Shown one piece after another: positions 7,550 through 15,464 of a stretch of DNA of 64,000 bases. Below the pieces are notes generated by a model that saw nothing but the letters and a program-made list of their open reading frames with translations, was not told the DNA's origin and made no database searches. A program made the translations under genes and the position numbers. Numbering within the stretch: position 1 is the stretch's first letter; every line of letters starts with the position of its first letter. The DNA is from DASUHT01 sp038230835 (GTDB lineage: Bacteria > Actinomycetota > Thermoleophilia > Gaiellales > JAICJC01). The stretch lies in the NCBI GenBank assembly GCA_038230835.1, contig JBBRMM010000001.1, positions 246,302-310,301 on the forward strand. Direction: 5' to 3'.

Positions 7550-7921
7550 GTGCCATTCGACCTCGTTATCGACATCGAAAACCGGCCCGGCGCGCTGGCC
7601 GAGGTCGCCAAGGCGATCAGCGACGCCGGCGTGAACATCGCGGCCGCGACCTGCATCGGACCGGGCGATCGGGCCGAGCTCCACATCCTCGTCCCCCACG
7701 CCGAGGCGGCCAGGCACGCGCTTGCGATCACGAACCTTGCCGTGAGCCGCGAGCGCGAGGTGGTCGTGGTCGAGGTCGAGGACCAACCAGGCGTGCTCGC
7801 CGATCTCACCCGCCGAATCGCCAGGGCCGGCATCGACCTCGACCTGATCTACGTCGCCACCCGCAACCGCATCGTCTTCGGAGCGCCCGACCTGGCAGGA
7901 CTGAGGGCGGCACTGAACTGA
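7550..7921 (+). CDS. Tandem ACT-domain protein
   Basis: A 123-residue protein made of two ACT domains, residues 1-58 (DLVIDIENRPGALAEVAKAI) and 62-123 (VVVVEVEDQPGVLADLTRRI). ACT domains bind amino acids and regulate metabolic enzymes; a stand-alone pair usually acts as a ligand-sensing partner. GTG start with AAGGAG eight bases upstream. It is the first gene outside the repeat array and is followed by the convergent azlDC genes. A link to amino-acid export next door is an inference only. Confidence 0.8.
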   Translation: MPFDLVIDIENRPGALAEVAKAISDAGVNIAAATCIGPGDRAELHILVPHAEAARHALAITNLAVSREREVVVVEVEDQPGVLADLTRRIARAGIDLDLIYVATRNRIVFGAPDLAGLRAALN

Positions 7922-7964
7922 CCCGGCGAGCCGCTGGGTATGCGGTCCGCGTCGTCATGCCTTC

Positions 7965-8267
7965 CTACGCACCTGCCGCCCGCAAGAGCGCCGTGGACCC
8001 CGCTCCCGTCGCGACCACGACCAGGAACGGCGCCCGCAGGCTGACCGCCACAGCGGCTGCCGCCAGCCCCGCCGCCCGGGGGTCGAGCACGAGATGGCGC
8101 CCGGAGGCGAACGTCTGGGTGGCGATCAGAGCTGAGAGGAGCGCTACCGGCAGCAGGTCAGCCACTCGCCGCACTCCGGCACGCTCGATCACCCGCGCGG
8201 GCACCGAGACGCCCGCGAGCTTGAGCGCGTAGCACCCGAGCGACGCCGCCAACACCGCGGGCCACAT
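7965..8267 (-). CDS. azlD: Branched-chain amino-acid exporter small subunit AzlD
   Basis: A 100-residue, four-helix membrane protein (PAVLAASLGCYALKLAGV, LLPVALLSALIATQTF, later hydrophobic stretches). Size, order and overlap with azlC identify it as AzlD, the small partner of the AzlCD exporter for branched-chain amino acids and related compounds. Its ATG overlaps the azlC stop (ATGA at 8264-8267 on the minus strand), so translation is coupled. Confidence 0.85.
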   Translation of the reverse strand: MWPAVLAASLGCYALKLAGVSVPARVIERAGVRRVADLLPVALLSALIATQTFASGRHLVLDPRAAGLAAAAVAVSLRAPFLVVVATGAGSTALLRAAGA

Positions 8268-8980
8268 CAGGGATCGTCCGCCACGCCGGGGCGCCCTCGC
8301 ACGCTGAGCAGCGCCGCGGCGGCCGCGGCCACGAGCACCGGCACGCCGACCGGGCTGAGCGGCACCGCGACGATCGCTGCGCCCGCGGCGACCAGCGCGA
8401 TCAGCCATGGCTCGCGGGTGCGCATCCGCGGCGCGAGCAGCGCAATGAACGCCGCGGGAGCGGCTGCATCCAGCCCGAGCACGCGGGGGTCGGAGAGCGC
8501 CTTCGCCCCGAACGCTCCCGCCACCGTACCGAGGTTCCAGAGCACGAACACCGAGAGGCCGGTGGCCCAGAATGCGAGCCGGGCCTCGCGGGGCTCGTTT
8601 CGGCTCACCGCCATCGCGGTGCTCTCGTCGATGATCAGCTGTGCTGCACCCGCGCGCCGCAGGCCGCGAACCTCGAGCAGCGATGCCAGCCGAAGCCCGT
8701 AGAGCGCGTTTCGTGTGCCCAGCAGCACGGCGGTCGCCACCCCCGGCACCGCACCGCCTCCGGCGCCGAGCACGCCGACCAGTGCGTACTGCGAGGCGCC
8801 GGTGAACATCAGGAGCGAAAGCGCTGCGGTCTGTGCGACCGAGAGCCCGGCCGTGATCGCCACCGCCCCGAACGAGATACCGTAGGCTCCGGTGGCAACG
8901 CCGATTCCCACCGCGTTCCGCACGATCGCGCGGTCCGCTGTCCGTACGGCTGAGATCGGCGAGTCGCTGGCAACCGGCAT
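8267..8980 (-). CDS. azlC: Branched-chain amino-acid exporter large subunit AzlC
   Basis: A 237-residue inner-membrane protein. The N-terminal block GVATGAYGISFGAVAITAGL and the following ALSLLMFTGASQYALVGVLG are the AzlC signature; later segments (MRTREPWLIALVAAGAAIVA) complete seven or so helices. With AzlD it forms an exporter of branched-chain amino acids (azaleucine resistance in Bacillus). TAACGT sits 6 bases before ATG on the minus strand and there is no Shine-Dalgarno, so the operon is probably transcribed leaderless. Confidence 0.9.
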   Translation of the reverse strand: MPVASDSPISAVRTADRAIVRNAVGIGVATGAYGISFGAVAITAGLSVAQTAALSLLMFTGASQYALVGVLGAGGGAVPGVATAVLLGTRNALYGLRLASLLEVRGLRRAGAAQLIIDESTAMAVSRNEPREARLAFWATGLSVFVLWNLGTVAGAFGAKALSDPRVLGLDAAAPAAFIALLAPRMRTREPWLIALVAAGAAIVAVPLSPVGVPVLVAAAAAALLSVRGRPGVADDP

Positions 8981-9023
8981 CGCGACACGTTAACCGCTGC
9001 GCGGTGCGGGAGATCGCCGGCTC

Positions 9024-9260
9024 TTAGTTGCTGCGCGCGCGCACGATGTCCCCGAGTCGCTCCCGGGCTCCGCGCATGACGAACATGGGAACGAAGTCGG
9101 TCACTCTCGCGTCCAGGAAGCGGTTGGCCTCCTGCTCGACCGCCAAGGTGATCGTGTCCTCGGGGACGAGCGCCCCGAACTCGGCTCGAAGAGTCTCGAT
9201 CTCCGCGGCGAATGCCACCACCGGAGGCTCGTGAATCGCGGTATCTCCATGTGCTTGCAT
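9024..9260 (-). CDS. Three-helix bundle dimerisation domain protein
   Basis: A 78-residue protein. The pattern FAAEIETLRAEFGALVPEDTI...VEQEANRFLDARVTDFVPMFVMRGARERL matches the small actinobacterial three-helix bundle family (LRxEFG...VxxFVPxLVxRxARE). Its role is unknown; the fold suggests dimerisation. The internal ATG at 9260 is chosen over one at 9302 because TACAGT stands exactly 6 bases before it, the leaderless layout common here. Confidence 0.65.
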   Translation of the reverse strand: MQAHGDTAIHEPPVVAFAAEIETLRAEFGALVPEDTITLAVEQEANRFLDARVTDFVPMFVMRGARERLGDIVRARSN

Positions 9261-9366
9261 AGCGCCACTGTATGCGCGGTTGAGTGACGCGGCTGCGAAC
9301 ATTCGGTGAACCAGTGGTGAAGATCCGGTGACGACGTCCGATCGCGGGACCGTCTACGGTTCCTTC

Positions 9367-10107
9367 GTGCGGCGGCCCGTGATCGGATACACGATCGAGC
9401 TCGAGGATCCGATGCTCACGCGCGTCGAGCCGGCGCTGCGCGAGCCGCTCGTCCAGTTCGGCGCCACGCCGCTTGTGCTCCCGCGCTCGACACCCATCGA
9501 CCGGCTCGAGCAGTTGCTCGCCATGGTCGACGGCGTGCTCCTGAGCGGCGGCGCCGACGTCGACCCCGCGCACTACGGCCGCGAGCGGCATCCGCTCACG
9601 AGGACGCATGATCTGCCCGAGCAGGACGTCTTCGAGATCGAGCTCACCCGCCGCGCGCTCGCGGGCGGCAAACCGGTGGTCGGAGTGTGCCGGGGGATCC
9701 AGGTGCTGGCCGTGGCCGCCGGTGGCACGCTCACGCAGGATGTCGAAACCCAGCACGACGGAGCGCACACCCACCGCCACCCGTGGGTCGAGCTTGCGCC
9801 CGAGCCGCCGGGCGAGCACTGGCACGAGGTCGAAGTCACCGCTGGCTCGGCGGCCGAGCGATGGTTCGACGGCGGCCCGCTGCGCGTGAATTCGTTCCAC
9901 CACCAGTGCGTGGCCGAGCCGGGCCCGATGTTGACAGCGACGGTGCACGCGCGCGACGGCGTGATCGAGGCCCTCGAGCGCACCGACGGCGGCGGGTTCG
10001 CGGCCGGGATGCAGTGGCACAACGAGATGCAGTGGCGGCACGACGGCCGCTTCTTGCGCCCCTTCGAGGATCTGGTGACCGCCGCCGCGGCGGGCCGCGG
10101 GAGTTAG
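9367..10107 (+). CDS. Class I glutamine amidotransferase-like hydrolase (peptidase C26)
   Basis: A 246-residue protein of the gamma-glutamyl-GABA hydrolase (PuuD-like) family. The nucleophile Cys108 lies in GVCRGIQVLAVAAGG, the histidine (residue 218) in GMQWHNE, where the usual Pro is Asn, followed by Glu220. LLSGGADVDPAHYG and LTRTHDLPEQDVFE are typical of the family, which hydrolyses gamma-glutamyl amides, as in putrescine breakdown. GTG at 9367 is preferred over an earlier GTG because TACGGT lies 6 bases before it and the fold begins there (VRRPVIGYT). No polyamine genes are nearby. Confidence 0.82.
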   Translation: MRRPVIGYTIELEDPMLTRVEPALREPLVQFGATPLVLPRSTPIDRLEQLLAMVDGVLLSGGADVDPAHYGRERHPLTRTHDLPEQDVFEIELTRRALAGGKPVVGVCRGIQVLAVAAGGTLTQDVETQHDGAHTHRHPWVELAPEPPGEHWHEVEVTAGSAAERWFDGGPLRVNSFHHQCVAEPGPMLTATVHARDGVIEALERTDGGGFAAGMQWHNEMQWRHDGRFLRPFEDLVTAAAAGRGS

Positions 10108-10117
10108 TATCGCCGCC

Positions 10118-10360
10118 ATGTCCGAGCCCTTCGAGCGGGTCACCGACAGCTTCGCGGCTTCGGTTGGAGCGACCCCGATGACCGCCGACGAGGCGACGGC
10201 GCTGCTCGATCTGGCCCGCCACGTGGCGCACACCTCCGAGGACCGCCGCTCGGCGCCGCTGGTCTGCTACCTGGCCGGCCAGGTGCTCGCCGCGGAACCC
10301 TCGCCCGGCGACCGGGTGCGTCGGATTCGCGGGTTCATCGAGCTGTATCCCGAGGCGTAG
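10118..10360 (+). CDS. DUF6457 small protein
   Basis: An 80-residue soluble helical protein. ARHVAHTSEDRRSAPLVCYLAGQVLA is the recognisable core of DUF6457; these proteins often lie beside molybdenum-cofactor genes, but none is here. TAGTAT (10105-10110) is 7 bases before ATG, so transcription is probably leaderless and independent of the upstream amidotransferase. The 3' end overlaps the convergent esterase gene by 26 bases. Confidence 0.75.
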   Translation: MSEPFERVTDSFAASVGATPMTADEATALLDLARHVAHTSEDRRSAPLVCYLAGQVLAAEPSPGDRVRRIRGFIELYPEA

Positions 10361-11015
10361 CGGCCGCCTCCAGGCTCTCCGCGATCCACGGTCGAAGCTC
10401 CTCCACGAACGCCGGGTCGATCGAGTGCGGCATCGGCGACTCGCGGTAGGTGACGTCCAGGCCGGCCGCCGTCAACTGGTCGCGCGCGGCACGACCGAAT
10501 TCGACGCCGATCACACCGTCCAGGCTGCCGTGGCCAATCGCGACCCTGGTCTGCCGACGGTCGAGATCGTACGCCAGCCCGTCCACCGTGGGCACGAACC
10601 CGGACAGACCGATGATTGCCGCCGGAGCGGGCCGCCCACGGGCCAGGCCGAGTGCCCACGACATCACGGCGCCCTGCGAGAAGCCCCCCAGCACGGTGTG
10701 CTCGTGGTCGATCCCGTTGGCGGCCAGCACGGCGTCGAGCCACCCTGCTGCCAGTTCGAAGCTCGGCCAGAACGTGACCGGGTCGGGGTATCCGATCTGC
10801 ATCACCCGGTACCAGTGGGCGCCGCCGGGAGGCAGGGACAGCGGCGCGCGCGGGAGCAGCGCCAGCAGCCGGCGGTGGGGATCGAGCGCGTCTGCCAGGG
10901 TGGCCAGGTCGTGCTCGTCGGCCCCGCGGCCGTGCAGCAGCACCAGCGCCCCGGCGGGGTCGCCCTGGGCGGGCCGGATGCGATGCGTCAACTGCTCGCT
11001 CACCGGCCGGATCAT
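10335..11015 (-). CDS. Alpha/beta hydrolase (carboxylesterase/phospholipase type)
   Basis: A 226-residue cytosolic serine hydrolase. LVLLHGRGADEHDL is the oxyanion-hole segment, GGFSQGAVMS carries the nucleophile serine, and the final histidine lies in SPMPHSID, giving a catalytic triad with an aspartate near IGHGSLDGVI. Length and motifs match the short carboxylesterase/phospholipase family (YpfH/ lysophospholipase-like). The natural ester is unknown. It converges with the DUF6457 gene. Confidence 0.85.
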   Translation of the reverse strand: MIRPVSEQLTHRIRPAQGDPAGALVLLHGRGADEHDLATLADALDPHRRLLALLPRAPLSLPPGGAHWYRVMQIGYPDPVTFWPSFELAAGWLDAVLAANGIDHEHTVLGGFSQGAVMSWALGLARGRPAPAAIIGLSGFVPTVDGLAYDLDRRQTRVAIGHGSLDGVIGVEFGRAARDQLTAAGLDVTYRESPMPHSIDPAFVEELRPWIAESLEAAATPRDTAR

Positions 11016-11055
11016 GCCACGTTCACCGGCCGGGCCGGGTGGTACGGTGATTGCC

Positions 11056-11388
11056 ATGGACGATGTGATGGTGGTCACCACCAACGACATCCCGGGCTAC
11101 GAGATCGTGCAGGTGTACGGCGAGGTGTTCGGGCTGATCGTGCGCGCCCGCAACGCGTTCTCCAACATTGGCGCGAGCTTCCGCACCGTGTTCGGCGGCG
11201 AGGCCAAGGGCTACACCACGCTGCTTACTGACAGCCGCACCGAGGCCGTCGAGCGGCTCAAGGCGGCGGCCCGCGGCAAGGGGGCAAACGCCGTCGTCGC
11301 AATGCGCTTCGACTGCAATGAGATCGCCGACATCATGAGCGAGGTCGCCGCCTACGGCACCGCCGTGAGCGTCCGCCGGGTCGGCTGA
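11056..11388 (+). CDS. UPF0145 / YbjQ family protein
   Basis: A 110-residue protein of the YbjQ-like heavy-metal-binding-domain family, which forms pentamers in known structures. The signature runs VVTTNDIPGYEIVQVYGEVFG and later AAARGKGANAVVAMRFDCNEI. Function is unknown. TACGGT (11043-11048) is 7 bases before ATG with no Shine-Dalgarno. A MITE-like element is inserted 15 bases after the stop. Confidence 0.85.
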   Translation: MDDVMVVTTNDIPGYEIVQVYGEVFGLIVRARNAFSNIGASFRTVFGGEAKGYTTLLTDSRTEAVERLKAAARGKGANAVVAMRFDCNEIADIMSEVAAYGTAVSVRRVG

Positions 11389-11403
11389 GAGCCGGCGGGC
11401 TAA

Positions 11404-11581
11404 GAACTCGTTTCAGAATGAGCTTCGTCGTGAGGCGCAGGGCGCGCTGGTTGCGGGAAGGATCGAGCGGCGAGCGGAGCGCAGGCGTGGCTGAAGCCAC
11501 GTCGAGCACCGCACGCCGCGTGGGACGCACCCGCAACCGGCGCGAACCAGCCGCAACAGAAGCTCATTCTGAAACGAGTTC
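11404..11581. mobile_element. MITE-like element (family C), 178 bp with 23-bp perfect inverted ends
   Basis: Both ends read inwards GAACTCGTTTCAGAATGAGC followed by TTC; the 23 bases are identical on the two sides. The element is flanked by a TAA duplication (11401-11403 and 11582-11584). The interior encodes nothing of note. Small size, perfect ends and a 3-bp TNA-type target duplication fit a non-autonomous element moved by an IS5-family transposase; the family assignment is an inference and no parent IS is present in the window. Confidence 0.85.
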
Positions 11582-11584
11582 TAA

Positions 11585-11626
11585 GAGCCTATCCCGGTAG
11601 GTCGCGTGCCCTACCGGGATAGGCTC
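11585..11626. repeat. Perfect hairpin made of two family-B MITE ends
   Basis: GAGCCTATCCCGGTAGG (11585-11601) and its exact complement (11610-11626) are separated by 8 bases. They are the same 17-bp ends that bound the 163-bp element at 15.1 kb, so this looks like an internal-deletion derivative. It has TAA on the left only, shared with the right duplication of the neighbouring family-C element. Its right arm supplies the last codons and stop of the next gene and could act as a transcription terminator. Confidence 0.8.
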
Positions 11627-12999
11627 TCGACCGGCGCAGGGAGCCGCGAGAGCGCGGTGAGCAGATCGCGCACGCCGCCGTCCCGTAGTCTCCGCACGTC
11701 GGCGTGTCCCTGCCGGCGCAACACGCTCGCCGCGAGCGCGGCGCGGTTGCCGACCTCGCAGGCCACCACCACCGGACCGTCGCCGAGGTTGATGCCGCCG
11801 CGGGCCAGCAGTTCGATCGGTGCGTGTACCGACGTGGCCAGGTAGCCGAACTCGCGCTCCTGTGCCTCGCGTACGTCAACCAGGATCACGTCGCCCTGAT
11901 CCAGCGCCTGTGCGACCTCCTCGGCTGAGAGCGACGTGACCCGGGCGACGGCCAGCGGCACCGCCCGCCACGATGAGATCCCTCCGGCAAGTGCCCCGCG
12001 AACGCCCTGCAGTCCGGCTGACTCGAGCAGCCGCGTCAGGGCAACGGCGTCCCGGTAGTTCTCGGCAACGACCACCAGATCGCGCTCGGGGTCGAGAATT
12101 GTGGCAGCCCGCGTACCCACCGCACGGCCGCTGAGCGGCAGGTTGATCGAGCCGGGAATGTGAGCCGCGTCGAAGCGCTCCGGTGTCCGCCCGTCCACGA
12201 TCACCGCGCCCGACTGCTCGAGCCGGTGCGCCTCGCCCGCCGACAGGGCGGCCGGCTCGTCGGCGTGATCCGCCAGTCGCACGCGGTTGGTCTCGGCCAG
12301 GTGGACGCCGATAGCGGTCGGCTGCACGTTGAGGGCGGCCAGTTGCGAGACGAACGAGCGCTCGTCGTCGACCGCGAACAGTCGATTCCAGCGCCGCTCG
12401 GCACCGACCGTCGACGACGTCTTCTGGCTCATCGTGCCCAGGCCGCCGAGAGGTCCTGCGACGTGGCCGGGCCACACTTCCACCCAGTCGGCGAGGTTGC
12501 GCAGCGTACCCAGGGTCGCATACAGGGCGCGGGCGGCGGGCTCGAACTCGATGCCGGCGTCCGGCGGAGCCACCCCTCCCACCGCCAGCGAGTCGCCGGT
12601 CAGCACCAGACGCGGGTCGCGTCCGGCGCGGGAGACGACGATGGCGGTGTGCTCGGGCCGATGACCGGGTGCCGCCAGGGCGGTCAGCCGCAGCTCGCCC
12701 AGCTCGAGTGGCCGGTCGGCGATGAGCTCGTCGTGTGGGTAGTTGACCCTCGCTGCGGCAGCCACATGGATCGTGGCCCCCGTCTCGGCGGCCAGCCGCC
12801 GCGCTCCCGACAGGTGGTCGGAGTGCAGGTGCGTCTCGACGATGTGCGTGATCCGCAAGTGATAGGCCCAGCACAGCGCCGTATAGCGTTCGATCGCCCA
12901 CTGCGGGTCGATGACGACGGCCTGACCGGCGTCGCCGATCACGTACGACGCGGCGCAGACGTGCTCGTGATCCTCGTGCAGCAGCTGGCGAAAGAACAT
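11611..12999 (-). CDS. Metallo-beta-lactamase fold protein with two rhodanese domains (persulfide dioxygenase-like)
   Basis: A 462-residue cytosolic protein. The metallo-hydrolase domain (about 1-235) has the metal motif HLHSDH (residues 57-62), later histidines in APGHRPEHT and LTGDSLAVGG. Two rhodanese domains follow (about 250-345 and 355-455). The first lacks the active cysteine (VVVAENYRDAV); the second has it (VVACEVGNRAAL). This order is known in persulfide dioxygenase-rhodanese fusions of sulfide oxidation. ATG at 12999 is chosen over one seven codons upstream because GGAGG lies 5 bases before it. The last five codons and the TAG come from the hairpin repeat, so the original tail was replaced. 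Confidence 0.85.
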   Translation of the reverse strand: MFFRQLLHEDHEHVCAASYVIGDAGQAVVIDPQWAIERYTALCWAYHLRITHIVETHLHSDHLSGARRLAAETGATIHVAAAARVNYPHDELIADRPLELGELRLTALAAPGHRPEHTAIVVSRAGRDPRLVLTGDSLAVGGVAPPDAGIEFEPAARALYATLGTLRNLADWVEVWPGHVAGPLGGLGTMSQKTSSTVGAERRWNRLFAVDDERSFVSQLAALNVQPTAIGVHLAETNRVRLADHADEPAALSAGEAHRLEQSGAVIVDGRTPERFDAAHIPGSINLPLSGRAVGTRAATILDPERDLVVVAENYRDAVALTRLLESAGLQGVRGALAGGISSWRAVPLAVARVTSLSAEEVAQALDQGDVILVDVREAQEREFGYLATSVHAPIELLARGGINLGDGPVVVACEVGNRAALAASVLRRQGHADVRRLRDGGVRDLLTALSRLPAPVESLSR

Positions 13000-13081
13000 C
13001 CAAACCTCCGACCCAATCATCACTTTGTCTCTCGACTCAGTGGACTTTAGCAGTACTGGTGAACGTGCGATCGACCAACCG

Positions 13082-13942
13082 TCAACCGGCGTCCAACAGC
13101 CAGCCCGCGGTCTGCACGTGCAGTGGCGAGGCCCGGTCGCCGTCGAAGGCCCAGGCGATCGTCTGTCCGAGTGTCCACCGGCGGGCACGCTCGCGGTCGA
13201 GATCGAGCTCGGCCGTCAGTCGATCGAGCCGGTACACGACCTCACGTCGGGAGTGGCCCAGCTCGTACGATCGCACGATCGCTGCGATGCCGAATTCGCG
13301 CTCGCCCGAGAGCGGCTTGGGATCGATGACCAGCCACGGCTCGCGGCGGGCGGCAAGGACGTTGTCGGCGTGCAGATCCTGATGCAGCAGCACTTGCTCG
13401 CCCTGGGTCGGAGCGAGCTCGTGGAGGGCGTCCAGGGCGGCGTCGAGCAGCCGGCGCCCGAACGGGCGCCCCGCGCGCTACCAGAGCCGAGCCAGATCAC
13501 CCGCCCACCATCCAGCCTCCTCCGAGAGCGATCGGAACGGCGGCCCGGCGGGCTTCCAGAGCCTCGGCAGCAGGCCGACCAGCACGTCGATCGCCACATC
13601 CCCACCAGCGGCGCGCAGGTGTGTGCCGGGGTGGCAGCGTTCGATCAGCAAAGCGTGCCGGTCGGGGTCGTGGTCGAGGAGTCGGATCGCCCCGTCGCCG
13701 TTCCACAGTTCGAGCGCCGCTGCCTCGTGCTCGCTCTCGCGGCCGGGGAACTGGAGCTTGAGCACCGCCGGCTCGCCGTCCCGACGGTCGGCTGCAACGA
13801 CCAGCGAGACGTAGGAGGCGGGGAACGCCTCACCTATCCGCAGCGACCACCGGTCGGCGCACTCGGCCATGAGTCTCGGGACATGCTCGAGCCAGGAACG
13901 GCCTTCGACGGATCCACGGAGCCATTCGAGGTTCTCGGGCAG
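13082..13942 (-). pseudogene. Aminoglycoside/streptomycin phosphotransferase-like kinase, in-frame amber stop
   Basis: The frame reads through a kinase-like fold of about 285 residues. The N-lobe is FPASYVSLVVAADRRDGEPA and AVLKLQFPGRESEHEAAAL with the ATP lysine; the catalytic loop is LLHQDLHADNVL and the metal motif WLVIDPKPLSGE. A single TAG (13478-13480) interrupts the frame after LARLW; reading continues in the same frame with FGRRLLDAALDALHELAPTQG. The family phosphorylates aminoglycosides or similar alcohols. No ATG or GTG fits the beginning: CTG at 13942 or an upstream coupled start is assumed. It is a nonsense pseudogene, a base error, or a read-through case. Confidence 0.75.
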
Positions 13943-13952
13943 CTGGATGAGC

Positions 13953-14837
13953 TCAGAACCCCATGCCGAGGCGCATGTCGCTGGCCGTCGCGGCGTTCCC
14001 CAGATAGGTGGTGATTCCGAGGGCCTCCTCGCTCGCCCGCAGCAGCGCATAGTGGTCGTAGAACGTGGCGTCCTTGACCCGCTGGATGCCCGCCGCCACG
14101 GCGACCATGGCCACCTTGGTGCCGGTCGAGGAGGACTCGTCGAAGGTGACCAGGATCAGCGTGGAGCCGGCGAGGTAGTCGGGGGTGGCGGCGATCTGCG
14201 ACACCGTGCCCGAAAGCCAGGTGTCCATCGCCTGCAGCGTCTGGCTAGCGGGTTCGGAGCACCCGGTCTCCCAGTGGTCGTCGTGGCACAGGTTGGGCGT
14301 GATCCACGTATACGCCGGTAGCGTCGCCGGCAGCCCGGTGGCACCGGCGTCGGAAGCGGTCATCGGTAGGTCGGAGAGCGGGCACTCCGCCGCCAGCGGC
14401 GTGTAGAAGAACGCCGGGTCGTGGCCGTGCTTGTAGAACGTGCCGGCGCCGCCGCAGGGGCCGCCCATCGATTCCTCGAGCTCGATCCACGACCCGACCT
14501 GCCCGAAGATGCTCGGCGCATCGTCGTGCACCCCCACGCCGGTGCTGTACCCACCGGTAGCGGCCATGTAGTTGGGCTGGCTGACCGCCGCCGTTTCGTG
14601 GTAGTTCGCGGCCCGCGCGCACCGGTGCGCCAGCAGGTTGAAATAGGGCGCATCCGGCGAGCCGATGACCTTGCTGGACGCGGCGTTCTCCTCCATGATC
14701 ACGACCACGTGGGAGTAGGTGGCAGGCGGTGCCGCGAGCGACCCGCAGGGATTCGCAGCAGCCATCGCCCGCGCCGGCGCAGCCGCCACGAAGAGCGCGA
14801 CGAAGCCCACCCCCGCCATGCGAATGGCCCCCGGCAT
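13953..14837 (-). CDS. Secreted phosphoesterase (phospholipase C/acid phosphatase family)
   Basis: A 294-residue exported protein with a signal peptide (hydrophobic VGFVALFVAAAPARA, cleavage near AMA-AAN). The phosphoesterase signature VVVIMEENAASSKVIGSPDAPYF, then YTWITPNLCHDDHW and LVTFDES, match the PF04185 family, which hydrolyses phosphate esters or phospholipids outside the cell. TAGACT (14845-14850, minus strand) stands 7 bases before ATG, a leaderless arrangement. The stop lies just ahead of the broken kinase gene, which may have been co-transcribed. Confidence 0.85.
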   Translation of the reverse strand: MPGAIRMAGVGFVALFVAAAPARAMAAANPCGSLAAPPATYSHVVVIMEENAASSKVIGSPDAPYFNLLAHRCARAANYHETAAVSQPNYMAATGGYSTGVGVHDDAPSIFGQVGSWIELEESMGGPCGGAGTFYKHGHDPAFFYTPLAAECPLSDLPMTASDAGATGLPATLPAYTWITPNLCHDDHWETGCSEPASQTLQAMDTWLSGTVSQIAATPDYLAGSTLILVTFDESSSTGTKVAMVAVAAGIQRVKDATFYDHYALLRASEEALGITTYLGNAATASDMRLGMGF

Positions 14838-14931
14838 GGGGCGCAGTCTACGTCACATCTCCCCGGAATCGGTGGGCAGATCCGCGCGCATTAGCGTGAA
14901 TTGCTCGCCGGGGGCTGCCGATTACCATCAC

Positions 14932-15460
14932 GTGAACCCGAACATCGAACGCCGGCGATCGATGCGCATCCCGGTCGAGCTGAGCGGAGGGTGGTGCCTC
15001 CCCAACGAGGAGGGACTGTCCGCCGATTGCCGGCCGGCGATGATCGCCGACCTGTCCGCCCGCGGTGCCCGGCTGAACACCCAACAGCGGGTCGGCCTCG
15101 GGTCGCTGGTCACCGTAAGAGCCTATCCCGGTAGGGCACGCGGCGTCTCGCGGCGTCATCGCGTCGTCCTGGCGCACCGTCCCGACGCGTCCATATTCAC
15201 CAATATGAACGCGCCGTCCCGGCACGCCATCGCTCGCACTGCCACTCGCGAGCCATCCACGAGACCTACCGGGATAGGCTCTAAGCATCTTCAGCGAGGA
15301 TCCGCCGCTCGAGCTGCACACCGCGGCGACGGTGGTGCGGGTGAATGTCGCCCCCGGCGGGTATCAGACGAGCGTGCAATTCGAGAACCTGTCGCCGCAG
15401 CAGACCGCCATGCTCACGCGCTTCGTGCTTCAGTGCCGCGCACGCGACGCTGCCGCGTAG
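14932..15460 (+). pseudogene. PilZ-domain gene split by a MITE
   Basis: The first half (GTG at 14932) reads IERRRSMRIPVELSGGW with the c-di-GMP-binding RxxxR motif, and IADLSARGARL with the D/NxSxxG motif. After GSLVTV the family-B element interrupts the frame. Removing the element with one TAA joins GTAAGC and restores SIFSEDPPLELHTAATVVRV... through FENLSPQQTAMLTRFVLQCRARD to TAG, a complete protein of about 120 residues. With the insertion (166 added bases) the frame shifts, so the present gene cannot make the full domain. The intact protein would have bound cyclic di-GMP. Confidence 0.9.
15119..15281. mobile_element. MITE-like element (family B), 163 bp, inside pilZ
   Basis: Ends GAGCCTATCCCGGTAGG (15119-15135) and the exact complement (15265-15281). 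TAA at 15116-15118 and again at 15282-15284 is the target duplication. The interior is GC-rich, with a short palindrome around ATATTCACCAATAT, and encodes no protein. The same ends occur in the hairpin at 11.6 kb, and an end with 20 bp of matching interior occurs at 43.4 kb. Confidence 0.9.
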
Positions 15461-15464
15461 AGCT

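Noticed and set aside
8809..10233. Long minus-strand open frame over the amidotransferase gene
   Set aside because: A high-GC shadow: biased codons, no motif, and it covers a well-supported gene on the other strand.
12160..13050. Plus-strand open frame opposite the dioxygenase-like gene
   Set aside because: A mirror frame of a gene with clear catalytic motifs; its translation is low-complexity and matches no domain.
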